Assembly (NCBI RefSeq): GCF_901905185.1
Contig: NZ_CABFMQ020000002.1
Span: 62,001-126,000, forward strand
Reading direction: 5' to 3'
Length of the DNA: 64,000 nucleotides
Source of the DNA: Methylocella tundrae
GTDB taxonomy: Bacteria; Pseudomonadota; Alphaproteobacteria; Rhizobiales; Beijerinckiaceae
The position numbers and the translations under genes were made by a program. Shown piece after piece: positions 9,732 through 20,747 of the stretch (position 1 is its first letter; every line of letters starts with the position of its first letter). Under the pieces are notes generated by a model, which saw nothing but the letters and a program-made list of their open reading frames with translations, made no database searches and was not told the origin of the DNA.

Positions 9732-10876
9732 GCGTAACGCTCGTCCTGCGCCCCTGCGCTGGCGAACATGCGCGATCCCGGCCGCTTGCGCGTCACCGCG
9801 ATCAGAAATCCGATGCCGAGCGCCAAAGAGACGAGCGACGAGCCGCCATAGGAGATGAAGGGCAGCGTCATGCCTTTCGCCGGCATCAGATGCAGATTGA
9901 CCGCCATGTTGATGGCGCTCTGGATGCCGAACATCATGACGAGGCCGGCGGCGGCGAGGCGGCAGAACGGATCCTCATTGCGATCCGCCATGACGAGCCC
10001 GCGCAACACGATGAAGGCAAAGAGGGCGACGATGAAAAGGCAGGCGGCGATGCCGAATTCCTCCCCCGTCACCGCGAAGATGAAATCAGTATGGGCGTCG
10101 GGGAGGATGCGCTTGACTGTGCCCTCGCCCGGCCCCTTCCCGAACCATCCGCCGGACAGAAAGCTGTCGAGCGCCGTGTCGACCTGAAACGTGTCGACGA
10201 TGCCCCCGCCGGCAGCGGGATCAAGGAATTTCAGCACGCGCACGCGCACATGGGGCACGAATTTATAGGCGAGCAGGACGCCGCCGAAGCCCGCGCCGCC
10301 GATGCCGACGACCCAGAACCAATGCAGGCCAGCCATAAAGAAAAGCGCCGACCAGACAATCGAGATGAGCAGAGTCTGACCAAAGTCCGGCTGTAAAATC
10401 AATGGAATGATGGTCAGCGGAAGCAACATGAGAGCGATCAGATTGCCCGGCACGTCCTTGCGTTTGCCGCCTTCCGCGAAGGCCCAGGCGGCGAGAATGA
10501 CGAAAGCGGGCTTTAGGAATTCGGACGGCTGAATGCCGAAGATCCAGCGGCGGGATCCCTTGACCTCATGGCCGAACAGCAGCGCCGCGACGATGAGCGC
10601 CATCGCCACGATAAAAATGATCAACGCGGCGCGGCGCACCTGCCTCGGCGTCAGAAACGAACTCAGCAGCAGCACCGCGATCGTCGGGATCATGGCGAGC
10701 GCCTGACGGTGCACGAAATGGAAGGTCGGCAAGCCGAGACGCTCAGCCACGGGCGGGCTCCCCGCCATGGTAAGGACGAGGCCGAGAACGATCAGGGCCG
10801 CGATGGCGGCGAGCATCCAGCGGTCGATGGTCCACCACCAGTTGGCTAAAGCCGATCGTTCCGCGCGCGACGCCAT
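9728..10876 (-). CDS. ftsW: SEDS glycosyltransferase FtsW
   Basis: FtsW is the divisome SEDS peptidoglycan polymerase, partnered with FtsI. The 382 residues contain about ten hydrophobic helices and SEDS motifs such as GHEVKGSRRWI, the segment FKFLDP-like VLKFLDPAAGGG, and the C-terminal GMTLPFISYGGSSL. The gene starts ATG at 10876 and overlaps murG by four bases. Position between murD and murG identifies it as FtsW rather than RodA. Confidence 0.96.
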   Translation of the reverse strand: MASRAERSALANWWWTIDRWMLAAIAALIVLGLVLTMAGSPPVAERLGLPTFHFVHRQALAMIPTIAVLLLSSFLTPRQVRRAALIIFIVAMALIVAALLFGHEVKGSRRWIFGIQPSEFLKPAFVILAAWAFAEGGKRKDVPGNLIALMLLPLTIIPLILQPDFGQTLLISIVWSALFFMAGLHWFWVVGIGGAGFGGVLLAYKFVPHVRVRVLKFLDPAAGGGIVDTFQVDTALDSFLSGGWFGKGPGEGTVKRILPDAHTDFIFAVTGEEFGIAACLFIVALFAFIVLRGLVMADRNEDPFCRLAAAGLVMMFGIQSAINMAVNLHLMPAKGMTLPFISYGGSSLVSLALGIGFLIAVTRKRPGSRMFASAGAQDERYA

Positions 10877-10957
10877 AGTGCCGATCCCCGATTATTCGCC
10901 CCGACTCTCGATTCGGAGCGATTTTGTACGCTTTTGGTTAACCTTTCCTTCTTCGGG

Positions 10958-12343
10958 CTATGGCTTGTCCATCAAAGCCTTCGCAAGCGCGCGGAAACGG
11001 TCGCCCCTTTTTTCAAAATCGGGAAATTGATCGAAAGAGGCGCAGGCCGGCGACAGCAGGACCACGGGACTTTCGAGCGCGCTGGCCCTCGCGTCCTCCG
11101 CCGCCTTCGGGACCGCATTCTCCAGCGTCTCGCAAAACTCGACAGGAAAAGCGCCGCTGATCGTCTGCGCGAAAGCCTCGCTCGCCTCGCCGATCAAATA
11201 GGCTTTGACGATGCGGCCGAACAATGGCCGCAGCGGCTCGATGCCGCCCTGCTTGGCGCGGCCGCCAAGAATCCAGAAGATCTCATCGAAGGAGAGCAGC
11301 GCCTTTTCCGCGGCGTCGGCGTTGGTCGCCTTGGAATCATTGACGAACAGCACTTTGCCCAGCCGCCCGACTTCTTCGAGGCGGTGGGCGAGGCCGGGAA
11401 ACGAGGCGAGGCCCGCGGCGACGCGCGCATGATCGCGCCCCAACGCCCCCAGGGCGGCGATCGCGACGGCGGCGTTCTGGCCATTATGCGCGCCGCGAAG
11501 CGATGCGACGCCTGCAAGATCGGCGATGAGATCGGAACGCCCCCCTTCGCGGCGAAAAAGGCGGCCGCCTTCGTAGATGATGCCCTCGTCGAATTTCTGG
11601 CCCGCCGCCGAAACCAGCGTGATCTCGCGTCCGGCCTCGCGCAATCTGGCCGCGATGGCGCGGGTGAATTCATCGTCGACGCCGATGACGGCGTGATCGG
11701 CGCCGGCGACCAGCCGCGCCTTGATCGCCGCGTAATTCTCCATCGTCCCATGACGATCGAGATGATCGGGCGTGACATTCAGCAAAATGCCGACTGAAGG
11801 ATCTAGAGAAGGCGCAAGATCGATCTGGTAGGACGAGCATTCGATCACATGGACGCGCGACTTGTCGGGCGGCGCCAGCGCCAGAATGGGCGTGCCGATA
11901 TTGCCGCCGATTTCGACGGAAAAGCCAAAGCTCGAAAAAAGATGCGCGACCAGCGCCGTCGTCGTCGATTTCCCATTGGTGCCGGTGATCGCCACAAAGG
12001 GCGCGCCGGGCGCGATTTTTCGGCGCTCGCGGCAGAAGAGTTCGATGTCGCCGATGACCTCGATCCCAGCCTCCTTCGCCTTGATGACGGTCCAGTGCGG
12101 CGCCGGATGCGTCAGCGGAACGCCGGGAGAGAGAATGAGGGCTTCGAAAACGCTCCAGTCGGCGGCCGCCAGATTCTCGATTCTGAGACCGGCGGCGCGC
12201 GCTTTTTCACGCGCGTGTTCATTGTCGTCCCAAACATTTACGCGCGCTCCGCCTGCGACGAGCGCTTGGGCCGTGACAAAGCCCGAGCCGCCCAACCCGA
12301 AGACGGCGACGGATTTGCCCTTGAATGCGGTGACCGGCGTCAT
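10958..12343 (-). CDS. murD: UDP-N-acetylmuramoylalanine--D-glutamate ligase MurD
   Basis: MurD adds D-Glu to UDP-MurNAc-L-Ala. I choose ATG 12343 (MTPVTAFKG), which sits five bases after GAGG; an in-frame GTG two codons earlier overlaps that ribosome site. The 461-residue protein has [14 protein letters not shown] near the N-terminus, the P-loop [12 protein letters not shown], the motif [10 protein letters not shown], and a C-terminal [10 protein letters not shown] segment. mraY ends a few bases upstream, with its stop overlapping the translation signals of murD. Confidence 0.95.
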   Translation of the reverse strand: MTPVTAFKGKSVAVFGLGGSGFVTAQALVAGGARVNVWDDNEHAREKARAAGLRIENLAAADWSVFEALILSPGVPLTHPAPHWTVIKAKEAGIEVIGDIELFCRERRKIAPGAPFVAITGTNGKSTTTALVAHLFSSFGFSVEIGGNIGTPILALAPPDKSRVHVIECSSYQIDLAPSLDPSVGILLNVTPDHLDRHGTMENYAAIKARLVAGADHAVIGVDDEFTRAIAARLREAGREITLVSAAGQKFDEGIIYEGGRLFRREGGRSDLIADLAGVASLRGAHNGQNAAVAIAALGALGRDHARVAAGLASFPGLAHRLEEVGRLGKVLFVNDSKATNADAAEKALLSFDEIFWILGGRAKQGGIEPLRPLFGRIVKAYLIGEASEAFAQTISGAFPVEFCETLENAVPKAAEDARASALESPVVLLSPACASFDQFPDFEKRGDRFRALAKALMDKP

Positions 12344-12345
12344 GA

Positions 12346-13428
12346 TCACCTCAGCTTCAGCGTCGAGAGTCCGATCAGCGCCAGCACGAAGGCGATGATC
12401 CAGAAGCGCACGACGACCTGCGGCTCCGACCAGCCCATCTGTTCGAAATGATGATGGATCGGCGCCATCTTGAACACGCGCTTGCCGGTGAGCTTGAACG
12501 AGATCACCTGCACGATGACCGACAGCGTTTCGACGACGAAAAGGCCGCCGACGATGCCGAGCACGATCTCATGCTTCACTGCGACGGCGATTGCGCCAAG
12601 CAGGCCGCCGAGCGCGAGCGATCCCGTGTCGCCCATGAAAATCTGGGCGGGCGGCGCGTTGAACCAAAGAAAGCCCAAGCCCGCCCCGATGACCGCCCCC
12701 GTCACGACGGCGAGTTCGCCGGCGCCCGGCACGAAATTAATGCCAAGATAGGTCGAAAAGATCGCATTGCCGGCAAGATAGGCGATAATGCCGAAGGTTC
12801 CGGCGGCGATCATCACGGGCACGATGGCCAGCCCGTCGAGGCCGTCCGTGAGGTTCACCGCATTGCCGGCGCCGACGATGACGAGAGGCCCGAAAACAAG
12901 AAAGAACAGGCCAAGATCAATGATGAAGCCATTGATCGAAGGGAAAGCCAGCGCCGTCGTATGCGGCGTGCCGAAGCGCATCATCGCATAGCAGGCGATG
13001 ACCGCGACGCCGACCTCGAGCGCCAGCCGCAGCCGGCCGGAAAAGCCTTTGTCGGTCTGCTTCGTCACCTTCAGATAATCGTCATAAAATCCGATCAGTC
13101 CGTAGCCGGTCATGACGAAGAGCACGACCCACACATAATGATTGCGGAGGTTTGCCCAGAGCAAGGTCGAGACGATGAGCCCTGACAGGATCATCAAGCC
13201 GCCCATCGTCGGCGTGCCCTTCTTGGTGAGGAGATGCGATTGCGGACCGTCGAGACGGATCGGCTGCCCCTTGCCTTGTTTGATGCGCAGCGCCGCGATG
13301 ACGCGCGGACCGAAGAAGAAGACAAAAAACAACGCGGTCGCCGTGGCGCCGCCGGTACGGAAGGTGATGTAGCGAAAAAGATTCAGCGGCTGAAAATGGG
13401 GTGAAAACTCGGTAAGCCAGGTTAGCAT
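12346..13428 (-). CDS. mraY: Phospho-MurNAc-pentapeptide translocase MraY
   Basis: MraY transfers phospho-MurNAc-pentapeptide onto undecaprenyl phosphate to give lipid I. The 360-residue integral membrane protein has about ten helices and the family signatures [17 protein letters not shown] with the paired Asp, [30 protein letters not shown] and a C-terminal [11 protein letters not shown]. All expected catalytic Asp and His motifs are present. It starts one base after murF ends. Confidence 0.97.
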   Translation of the reverse strand: MLTWLTEFSPHFQPLNLFRYITFRTGGATATALFFVFFFGPRVIAALRIKQGKGQPIRLDGPQSHLLTKKGTPTMGGLMILSGLIVSTLLWANLRNHYVWVVLFVMTGYGLIGFYDDYLKVTKQTDKGFSGRLRLALEVGVAVIACYAMMRFGTPHTTALAFPSINGFIIDLGLFFLVFGPLVIVGAGNAVNLTDGLDGLAIVPVMIAAGTFGIIAYLAGNAIFSTYLGINFVPGAGELAVVTGAVIGAGLGFLWFNAPPAQIFMGDTGSLALGGLLGAIAVAVKHEIVLGIVGGLFVVETLSVIVQVISFKLTGKRVFKMAPIHHHFEQMGWSEPQVVVRFWIIAFVLALIGLSTLKLR

Positions 13429-13429
13429 T

Positions 13430-14929
13430 TCACGAAGTCCGCCCGTTTTGCGCCGCGTCGCGATCGGCGGCGCCCTGTTTCAGGGCGCCGACAATGACGC
13501 TCATCCTGCTGCCGTTCGATCCCTTGACGACGACGATGTCGCCGGCGCGGACCGCCGCCGCGACCTCCGGCTCCAAAAGGCTCGCGCTTTCGCGCCAGGC
13601 GCCCTGCATGGAGACAGGCAAAGCGTCGTAGAGAGATTTCATCAAGGGCCCCGCGGCAAAAACAAGATCGATATGATTGGCTCTGAGATCGTCGGCGAGT
13701 TCGGCGTGCATCGCCGCGCCTTTGAGGCCAAGCTCCAGCATGTCGCCGAGGACTGCGATGCGCCGTCCAGGGCTCGGCAAAGGCAAGGCTCCGGCGAGTT
13801 CGAAAGCGGCGCGCATCGAAGCCGGATTGGCGTTGTAGCTCTCATCGATCAGCGCATAAGGGCCATCTGCGGCCGCAAGGGTCAATCTCTGCCCCCTGCC
13901 CGGCTGCGCGGTAAAAAACGCCAGCGCGCCCGCGGCGGCGTCGAGATCGACGCCGAAGGCCTTCGCGGCAAGCAATACGGCGAGCGAGTTCATGGCGAGA
14001 TGGCGCCCTGGCGCGCCGAGGCGATAATGAAGGCGCCTTCCGCAGATCTGCGCCTCGATGATCGAATAATCCGAAAAAAGCCGCACCCTGATCAGTCTCG
14101 CCTCGGCGCTCTCATGGTCGCCGAAACTCGCGACATGCCCGGCGGGCGAAGCCTTGGCGCGGGCGTAAAGCCGCTGATAGTGGGGATTGTCGCGGTGAAG
14201 AATGGCGACGCCGCCCGGCTCCAGGCCGTCGAAAATCTCGGCCTTGGCGTCGGCGATTGCCTCGACGCTGGCGAAATTCTCGATATGGACGGGCGCGACC
14301 GTCGTGATGATCGCAACATGCGGACGCGCCATTTCGCTCAAAGGCGTGATTTCGCCGGCATGGTTCATTCCGATTTCAAAGACCCCGAACCGCGTCTCTT
14401 TCGGCATGCGCGCGAGGGTCAAGGGCACGCCCCAATGATTATTATATGAGGCGACGGAGGCGTGCACGGCGCCTCCTTGCGTCAGAGCCAGCCGCAGCGC
14501 CTCCTTGGTCGAGGTCTTGCCGACGGAGCCCGTGACCGCAACGACCCGCGCCTTTACGCGCGCTCTGGCGGCGACGCCGAGCCGCTCCAGCGAGGCGAGC
14601 ACGTCGCGCACCACATAGAGAGGACCAAGCCCCGTCAGCGCGCCGGCGTGCGCTTCATCGACGACGGCGGCAAGCGCGCCCTTTTCGAAGGCGCGCGCGA
14701 CATAGTCATGGCCATCGCTGTTCGCGCCATGGATGGCGAAGAACAATTCGCCCGCCTGCAAGGTTCGCGTATCGATCGAAATTCCGGTAACGCCGCCCTT
14801 CGGCACGCCGCCGCTGACGCGCGCGCCGAGCGGCGTGACAAGGCCGAGACTCGTCCAGATGATCCCCGCCGGCTCGCTGACGCTGATCTCATCCTGATTT
14901 GCGTCGGCGCGGATGACTGCTTCGCTCAC
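13430..14929 (-). CDS. murF: UDP-MurNAc-tripeptide--D-Ala-D-Ala ligase MurF
   Basis: MurF attaches D-Ala-D-Ala (made by Ddl, encoded in the same cluster) to the UDP-MurNAc tripeptide. The 499 residues contain [15 protein letters not shown], the P-loop [12 protein letters not shown], the segment [15 protein letters not shown], and [17 protein letters not shown], all typical of MurF. It is slightly longer than E. coli MurF because of an N-terminal extension of about 20 residues. murE ends immediately upstream. Confidence 0.96.
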   Translation of the reverse strand: MSEAVIRADANQDEISVSEPAGIIWTSLGLVTPLGARVSGGVPKGGVTGISIDTRTLQAGELFFAIHGANSDGHDYVARAFEKGALAAVVDEAHAGALTGLGPLYVVRDVLASLERLGVAARARVKARVVAVTGSVGKTSTKEALRLALTQGGAVHASVASYNNHWGVPLTLARMPKETRFGVFEIGMNHAGEITPLSEMARPHVAIITTVAPVHIENFASVEAIADAKAEIFDGLEPGGVAILHRDNPHYQRLYARAKASPAGHVASFGDHESAEARLIRVRLFSDYSIIEAQICGRRLHYRLGAPGRHLAMNSLAVLLAAKAFGVDLDAAAGALAFFTAQPGRGQRLTLAAADGPYALIDESYNANPASMRAAFELAGALPLPSPGRRIAVLGDMLELGLKGAAMHAELADDLRANHIDLVFAAGPLMKSLYDALPVSMQGAWRESASLLEPEVAAAVRAGDIVVVKGSNGSRMSVIVGALKQGAADRDAAQNGRTS

Positions 14930-16399
14930 TTAGGCTAAATCCTTCAATGCCGCATCCTTCAAAGCCGCGCGCGCGCAGTCGGAATCCGAAAACGGCAAGG
15001 TGGCATCGCCTATGATCTGGCCCGTTTCATGGCCTTTGCCCGCGATCAGAAGGACATCGCCAGGGCCCAGCGTCGCGACGGCCTCGCGGATCGCGCTGGC
15101 GCGATCGCCGATTTCGTAGAGTTCGAGCGCGCCGGCTGCGCCCAGCAGAATGGCGCGGCGGATCGAAGCCGCGTCCTCGCTGCGTGGATTGTCGTCCGTC
15201 ACAATGACCCGGTCCGCGAGCCGTGCCGCGATTTCGCCCATGATCGGCCGTTTTCCGGCGTCGCGGTCGCCGCCGCAGCCGAAGACGACGACGAGGCTGC
15301 CTTTGACGTAAGGCTGCAGTGTGCGCAAGACGTTTTCGAGCGCATCGGGCTTATGGGCATAATCGACATAGACGGGAGCCCCCTTCCGCTCGCCGACGCG
15401 CTCGAGCCGGCCGGGCGCGCCCTCAAGATTCTCCAGCGCCGCGAAAACCTGCTCCGCGGGACTGCCCGTCGCGATGCAGAGCCCGGCCGCCACCAGCGCA
15501 TTCGAGGCCTGGAACGCGCCTGCGAGCGGAAGCCTGACCATAAAGCGCCGGCCTTCGTAGACGACCTCGAGCCGGGTCGAGACGCTGTCCGGCTGCGCGG
15601 ACAAGAGCGTCACGCCATTACCCTTGACGCCGGTGGAAAGCACGTTAAGGCCGCGCGCCACGCAGGCCCGGATCACTTTTTCCGCGACCTCGCTGTCGGC
15701 GTCGACGACCGCGCTCTGCCCCGGCCGCAGCAGGCGCTCAAAAAGCTCCAGCTTGGCGGCCAGGTAGTCTTCCATCGTCGCATGATAGTCGAGATGGTCG
15801 CGGGAAAGATTGGTGAAGGCGCCGGCGCTGAGCCGGACCCCATCGAGCCGGCGCTGGACGATGCCATGCGAAGAGGCTTCAAGAGCCAGATGCGTGACGC
15901 CGCGGCCGGCGAGATCGTCCAATGTCCTGTGCAGGCTGATCGCATCCGGCGTCGTCAGCGCGCCATAGACGGAGCCGGACGGCGCGACGACGCCAAGCGT
16001 GCCGAGCGAGGCGGCAGCGAACCCCTGCGCTGCGAAAATCTGACGCACGAAAGCCGCGACCGAGGTCTTGCCGCTGGTGCCGGTGATGGCGACGATCGTC
16101 CCGGGCTGGCGCGGAAATAGCCTTGCGCTCGCCTCAGCGAGCGCCGCGCGGACGTCCCCGACCGCGATCACGGGCGCGCCGGCGATCTCGCGCGCCGTCG
16201 GCGTCTGCGCGACAACCGCGATCGCGCCCCGGGCGATGGCCTGCGGCGCGAAGGCGAGGCCGTCGGAGCGCGTTCCCGGAATAGCGAAAAACACGCCCCC
16301 CGGCGGCGTCGAACGGCTGTCGCAGCTAATCTCCGCAACTTCCCGCTCAATCAGGCCTTCAGGTAAAGGTGCGCCGGGAAGAAGCTCGGCGAGCCGCAT
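14930..16399 (-). CDS. murE: UDP-MurNAc-tripeptide synthetase MurE (meso-DAP type)
   Basis: MurE adds the third stem amino acid. The 489-residue protein has the P-loop GTSGKTSVAAF near residue 110, the substrate-loop region LEASSHGIVQRRLDG, YVDYAHKPDALENVL, and the motif DDNPRSED near residue 404. DNPR is the signature for meso-diaminopimelate, as expected in a Gram-negative. Its ATG shares a base with the ftsI stop (TGATG), so the two are probably translationally coupled. Confidence 0.97.
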   Translation of the reverse strand: MRLAELLPGAPLPEGLIEREVAEISCDSRSTPPGGVFFAIPGTRSDGLAFAPQAIARGAIAVVAQTPTAREIAGAPVIAVGDVRAALAEASARLFPRQPGTIVAITGTSGKTSVAAFVRQIFAAQGFAAASLGTLGVVAPSGSVYGALTTPDAISLHRTLDDLAGRGVTHLALEASSHGIVQRRLDGVRLSAGAFTNLSRDHLDYHATMEDYLAAKLELFERLLRPGQSAVVDADSEVAEKVIRACVARGLNVLSTGVKGNGVTLLSAQPDSVSTRLEVVYEGRRFMVRLPLAGAFQASNALVAAGLCIATGSPAEQVFAALENLEGAPGRLERVGERKGAPVYVDYAHKPDALENVLRTLQPYVKGSLVVVFGCGGDRDAGKRPIMGEIAARLADRVIVTDDNPRSEDAASIRRAILLGAAGALELYEIGDRASAIREAVATLGPGDVLLIAGKGHETGQIIGDATLPFSDSDCARAALKDAALKDLA

Positions 16400-18192
16400 C
16401 AGTGCTCCCTTCCGCCAGTCTGGGGGATATTGGCCATCCCATAGCCCAGTTTGGCGAGAAGGGGAAAGGGCTGCGTCGGAAGCTCGAAGCGCGGCGGAAT
16501 GCCAAGCAGAGGGCCGACGCGCTCGATGATCTTGCCGGTGACGCTGCCTGAGTTCCAGGCCGCGGTGCGGTATCCTCCCGTTTCCGGCAGGCCCTGCGGC
16601 TCATCCATCAGCGTCAGAATCAGATATTTCGGCTTGTCGGCCGGCATGATCGCCATGAAGGTCGTAAACACCTTGTCTTTGGCATAATGGCCGTGAACGA
16701 TCTTGTCGGCCGTGCCGGTCTTGCCGCCTATGAAATAGCCCTGGACATTAGCCATTTTCGCGGAGCCGATCTCGGCGTTGAGGCGCATCAGATAACGCAG
16801 CGACTCGGAGGTTTCGGGCTTTACGACGCGAGGCGCGTCCCTCTTCGCGTCCTCCGCGCTGCGTTTGAGGAAGGTCGGATTGACGAGGATGCCGCCATTC
16901 GAGAGCGCGCCGACGGCCATCATCGCCTGCAACGGGGAAACGTTGAGGCCCTGCCCGAAGGCGATGGTCATTGTGTTGAGTTCGCCCCAGTTTTTCGGCA
17001 CCAGCGGATCGGCGGTCTCCGGCAGTTCCGTGTGCAGCCGGGTCAATTGTCCCATCTTGCGCAAGAACGCCTTGTGGCCTTCGACGCCGACCATCAGGGC
17101 AAGACGCGCCGCGCCGATGTTCGATGAATAGGTGAACACCTCCGGCACGGTGAGCATGCGATGCTGGGCGTGGAAATCATGAATGGTGAAATGCCCGTAG
17201 CGCAGTGAATCGCGCGCATCGACCCGTGTGTTGAGATTGACCTTGCCGAGATCGAGCGCCATGGCGATCGAGATCGCCTTGAAGGTCGAGCCCATTTCAT
17301 AGACGCCGACGGAGACGCGGTTGATGTGATTTGGGTCGAGCGCGTCAGCCGGCGTATTCGGGTCATAGTCCGGCAAGGACGCCATCGCGATCACCTCGCC
17401 CGTATTGACGTCGAGAATGACGGCTGCGCCCGACTTCGCCTTGAATTTGACGACGCCCTTGGCCAGTTCGTCGCGCACCGCATAGGTCGCCTTGAGGTCG
17501 AGCGAGGTGGTGATCGGCGCCAAAGTCTCGGGCGTCAGGCTGAAGCCCGCGCCGTGCAGATCGGCGAGGCCCTGCCCGTCGATATATTTCTCGAGGCCCG
17601 AAATGCCGACGCCGTCAAGGTTGGCGAAGCCAAGAACATGCGCGGCGATCGGGCCGTTTGGATAGACTCGCTTGTTTTCAGGCAGGAAGCCGACACCGGG
17701 CAGGCCGAGGCGATAGACCTCCTGCTGCTGCTTCGGCGTAACTGCCCGCTTCACCCAGATGAAGCCTTTGCGCGTGCCAAGCCGCTTGCGTAGATCATTC
17801 GCGTCGACGTCCGGCAGAACGGCGGTCAAAAGCTCGACCGCCTCGTCCTTGTCGATGATGCGGCGAGGCTCCGCGAAGACCGACATCACCTTGATGTCGG
17901 TTGCGAGAATTTCGCCATTGCGGTCAAGAATATCTGGCCGCGCCGCCGCGATCACGTCGCCGCCGCGCTTCGCGCCGATGGATTGCTCCTGGTGCAGGCC
18001 GAAATAGATCAGCTTGCCGGCGATGACCCCGTTCATCGCGATAAAGACGCAGGCGACGAGCTTTATCCGCGTCCGGCTTTTCGTCAGATCGGTGGCAAAC
18101 AGCTTTGCGAAAAACGCTCCCGCCCGATGCGCGCGCTGCGCCTTCGCGGCGCCTGCGCGGTCTTTCCCGGGTGACTCAAAGCGCTCGGTCAT
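16399..18192 (-). CDS. ftsI: Septal transpeptidase FtsI (PBP3)
   Basis: FtsI is the class B penicillin-binding protein that cross-links septal peptidoglycan together with FtsW. The 597 residues show a basic cytoplasmic N-terminus, one transmembrane helix (about 45-65), a dimerisation domain, and a transpeptidase domain with the active-site STFK near residue 300 (MGSTFKAIS), YSSN around 356, and GGKTGTADK around 500. It lies between ftsL (15-base gap) and murE (one-base overlap). Confidence 0.97.
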   Translation of the reverse strand: MTERFESPGKDRAGAAKAQRAHRAGAFFAKLFATDLTKSRTRIKLVACVFIAMNGVIAGKLIYFGLHQEQSIGAKRGGDVIAAARPDILDRNGEILATDIKVMSVFAEPRRIIDKDEAVELLTAVLPDVDANDLRKRLGTRKGFIWVKRAVTPKQQQEVYRLGLPGVGFLPENKRVYPNGPIAAHVLGFANLDGVGISGLEKYIDGQGLADLHGAGFSLTPETLAPITTSLDLKATYAVRDELAKGVVKFKAKSGAAVILDVNTGEVIAMASLPDYDPNTPADALDPNHINRVSVGVYEMGSTFKAISIAMALDLGKVNLNTRVDARDSLRYGHFTIHDFHAQHRMLTVPEVFTYSSNIGAARLALMVGVEGHKAFLRKMGQLTRLHTELPETADPLVPKNWGELNTMTIAFGQGLNVSPLQAMMAVGALSNGGILVNPTFLKRSAEDAKRDAPRVVKPETSESLRYLMRLNAEIGSAKMANVQGYFIGGKTGTADKIVHGHYAKDKVFTTFMAIMPADKPKYLILTLMDEPQGLPETGGYRTAAWNSGSVTGKIIERVGPLLGIPPRFELPTQPFPLLAKLGYGMANIPQTGGREH

Positions 18193-18207
18193 CGTGACTT
18201 ACAATCT

Positions 18208-18600
18208 TCATCGGGTCGGAGTGGATGGCGTCGTGGGCGCGCTCGCCGCCGCGTCGCCTGGCGTGTTGGTCGGCTCGGCGAGACCGAGAGCTTCCAGCTT
18301 GTCGCCGATCCCGTCGGCTCTGGCGGTCTTGGCCGGCAAGGCGTCGGCGCTGACGATCTGGCGCAGCCCTGTCGGCTGCAGGTCGAGGAATTTATCGGCG
18401 AGCGCCTCGATGCGCTCGGGCCGCGTCAGATGCGACCACTCCGCACGCAGCGTTGCGATCTGGTCTTCCTCGGCCTTGATCTCATGCTTCAGCTTGACGA
18501 TGCGCTCGGCATGGAAAATCGTCTGATATTTGATCGAATAGGCGTAGATCGCTGAGCCGATCAGGGCGACGACGGCGAGAAGATTGAGAATTCGCACCAT
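18208..18600 (-). CDS. ftsL: Cell division protein FtsL
   Basis: This 130-residue bitopic protein has one N-terminal transmembrane helix (LNLLAVVALIGSAIYAYS) followed by a coiled-coil (AERIVKLKHEIKAEEDQIA), the FtsL layout. FtsL works with FtsB and FtsQ to activate FtsW-FtsI. Sequence is poorly conserved in the family, so the call rests on topology and on position between rsmH and ftsI. The C-terminal tail is rich in Ala, Pro and Thr. Confidence 0.9.
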   Translation of the reverse strand: MVRILNLLAVVALIGSAIYAYSIKYQTIFHAERIVKLKHEIKAEEDQIATLRAEWSHLTRPERIEALADKFLDLQPTGLRQIVSADALPAKTARADGIGDKLEALGLAEPTNTPGDAAASAPTTPSTPTR

Positions 18601-18602
18601 TA

Positions 18603-19643
18603 TCAGCGTCCCTTGACGGCGCGTTGAGGCAAGCGCGCCAGCGCCATGAGCTCGGCGTCGACCGGACGCGCCGGGGCGGATGTCCGCACGCCATGCCGGA
18701 GCTTGGCCGAGCGAGCGCGGGGATTGGCGGCGACCTCGGCGACCGATGGGATCACCGGCTGCTTGCCCGGCAGTTGAAAAGTCGGCGGTTTCGGCGCCGC
18801 CTCGCCCGGCAGGCGGCGCGAGGGCGCCTCGCCGCGCCCCGATCTTTCGGCAAAGAACTGCTTGACGATGCGGTCCTCGAGCGAATGGAAGGTGACGACG
18901 ATCAGCTTTCCGCCCGGCTTCAAAACGCCTTCGGCGGCGGAAAGAGCCGCGACCAATTCGCCGAGTTCGTCATTGACCGCGATGCGCAGCGCCTGAAAGG
19001 AGCGCGTCGCCGGATGAATGTCGCCGGGTTTGCCGGGGACGACGCGGGCGATCATGCCGGCGAGTGCGGCGGTCGAGACGAAAGGCTCTTTGGCGCGATC
19101 CATCACGATGGCGCGGGCGATGCGGCGCGAGGCGCGCTCCTCGCCGAAATAATAGAGGATATCGGCAAGCGTCGCCTCATCGGCGCTATTGACGATGTCG
19201 GCGGCGCTCTGTCCCGTTGGCTGCATGCGCATGTCGAGAGGGCCGTCGCCGCGAAAGGAAAAACCCCGCTCGGCGTCGTCGATCTGCATGGACGAAACGC
19301 CGATGTCGAGAACGACGGCGTCGAAATCGGAGAAATCGAGCCGCCGCGCGACGTCGGCGAGCTGGGAGAAGCGCGCCTCGACAAGAGTGAGCCGGCCTTC
19401 CGCCGCCTCAACGAGCGAAGCGCCGCCTTTGACGGCGAGCGGATCGCGATCAAGCGCCAGGACGCGCGCCCCGGCGGGCGCCAAAAGCCCACGGGAATAA
19501 CCGCCCGCGCCGAAAGTGGCGTCAAGGTAGAGGCCGCCCGCGCGCGGATCGGCGATCGCCAGAACTTCATCACGAAGCACGGGAATGTGCCGGGCCGGTC
19601 CGCCAGCGGCGAGATGATCCTCATCGCCGCGACCCGCATTCAT
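18603..19643 (-). CDS. rsmH: 16S rRNA m4C1402 methyltransferase RsmH
   Basis: RsmH (MraW) methylates N4 of C1402 in 16S rRNA using S-adenosylmethionine. I start it at ATG 19643 ([10 protein letters not shown]), which overlaps the mraZ stop as ATGA; a longer open frame upstream would run inside mraZ. The 346 residues contain [10 protein letters not shown], the SAM motif [33 protein letters not shown] and [14 protein letters not shown]. Length and order match the family. Confidence 0.96.
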   Translation of the reverse strand: MNAGRGDEDHLAAGGPARHIPVLRDEVLAIADPRAGGLYLDATFGAGGYSRGLLAPAGARVLALDRDPLAVKGGASLVEAAEGRLTLVEARFSQLADVARRLDFSDFDAVVLDIGVSSMQIDDAERGFSFRGDGPLDMRMQPTGQSAADIVNSADEATLADILYYFGEERASRRIARAIVMDRAKEPFVSTAALAGMIARVVPGKPGDIHPATRSFQALRIAVNDELGELVAALSAAEGVLKPGGKLIVVTFHSLEDRIVKQFFAERSGRGEAPSRRLPGEAAPKPPTFQLPGKQPVIPSVAEVAANPRARSAKLRHGVRTSAPARPVDAELMALARLPQRAVKGR

Positions 19644-20134
19644 TCCCGTGCTCCATGTGATCGCAGCGGCGGAGCGTCCGGCGCTGCGGGTCTGGAGTTC
19701 GGCTGTCTTCGGGAATCGCGCGCATGGGTTCTGGCCTCCCCCATGCGTGCGCGAAAACGGCCGGACTCCCAGATCTGAAACTTGTGCCCCATTCCGGCGA
19801 AAGTGACTTCGTTCGAAATGCCGGCATAGGCCTTTAAGGTTTCGGTCAGGATCACCCGCCCTTCCGAATCGACTTTCAAGATCTCGCTCGCTCCCATGAG
19901 CGCGAGCGAAAGCATGTCCCGCTCCTCCGTATAGGGAGCGTAGCCCGAAAGCAGTCCATCGATTTCCCTCAACAGGGCATGGCCGCCGCAATCGAGAGCC
20001 TCCTGATCGAGCGAGGGATGAACGTAGAGACCATCGAACCCGTCGCGCGCCAGCACCGCGCGAAACGGCGCCGGGATCGAGACCCGCCCTTTAGCGTCGA
20101 GTTTATTGGTGTAGTGCGAGACATATATGTCCAC
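19640..20134 (-). CDS. mraZ: Transcriptional regulator MraZ
   Basis: MraZ is a ring-forming DNA-binding protein of the AbrB/SpoVT fold that controls the dcw operon. The 164 residues contain two MraZ repeats: [16 protein letters not shown] near the N-terminus and [18 protein letters not shown] in the middle. A disordered, basic, Pro-rich tail follows. The start is GTG at 20134, after GAGAGG. It is the first gene of the cluster, and four candidate MraZ boxes lie 85-119 bases upstream. Confidence 0.95.
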   Translation of the reverse strand: MDIYVSHYTNKLDAKGRVSIPAPFRAVLARDGFDGLYVHPSLDQEALDCGGHALLREIDGLLSGYAPYTEERDMLSLALMGASEILKVDSEGRVILTETLKAYAGISNEVTFAGMGHKFQIWESGRFRARMGEARTHARDSRRQPNSRPAAPDAPPLRSHGARE

Positions 20135-20218
20135 TCCACCCTCTCGAAACCGGGTTGCTGTTTAAATCGGGGCGCGGCGCACTTGGCCGAATCCAACGCT
20201 GACGCATATACGCTTGAA

Positions 20219-20258
20219 CGGGACGATTTGGGATAACATGGGATCATATGGGGGTCAA
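20219..20258 (-). promoter_or_regulatory. Four phased MraZ boxes over a candidate dcw promoter
   Basis: On the plus strand, CGGGA (20219), TGGGA (20229), TGGGA (20239) and TGGGG (20249) recur every 10 bases with five-base spacers. This is the TGGGN-N5 array known for MraZ; the first box deviates at one base. On the minus strand TTGACC (20258-20253) and TATCCC (20235-20230) with 17 bases between could be the -35 and -10 elements, so binding would cover the promoter and allow autorepression. The promoter assignment is inference. Confidence 0.85.
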
Positions 20259-20747
20259 TGCGATTCCCTTGGGCTGAAGGCCCAAAATGGCGCAAAAAAG
20301 CGCGGCCGCGCGCCAGCGTCAGACGAAAGCAGATCCAGTTTGAAAGGATGGCGCGCAGAACAGGACGGAGACCGCAACGGCTGCGGCTCACAGGCGGCTG
20401 AAGTCGCGTTTGCTTAGGGCTTTATGCCAGCACCTGACGTGCGCAGCCGGATTGAAACGCCCCAGCGCCATCATCCGCCGAGGGAGCAACCGGAAACATT
20501 GGACGAACCGCCCAATTTCATGTCTGCGAAGCCGGAGGGAGAACTTTGGAGAGCGCGAACCTGGTCAGGAGCCGCTTTTCGGATTGAGTCGCGCTCGTTC
20601 AGACGGTCGCCTGGAACCGCGACGCAAAAGCTCAAAGTGAATGCAGGCGATGGCGCGTCGCCAGCCTCGTCTTGAGGCTTTGATGGCGTCCCGCGAGCCT
20701 TTGCGACGGAAGCCGCGCTTTATGCGCGGGGCCGCCACAAAGTCAGA
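20259..20747. other. Intergenic stretch upstream of mraZ
   Basis: About 490 bases between the dcw promoter and the next gene hold only short open frames without ribosome sites or recognisable products. A six-base-pair hairpin (CCGCGC-TTTAT-GCGCGG, near 20713-20729) lies past the 3' end of the neighbouring minus-strand gene but lacks a T-run. Confidence 0.5.
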
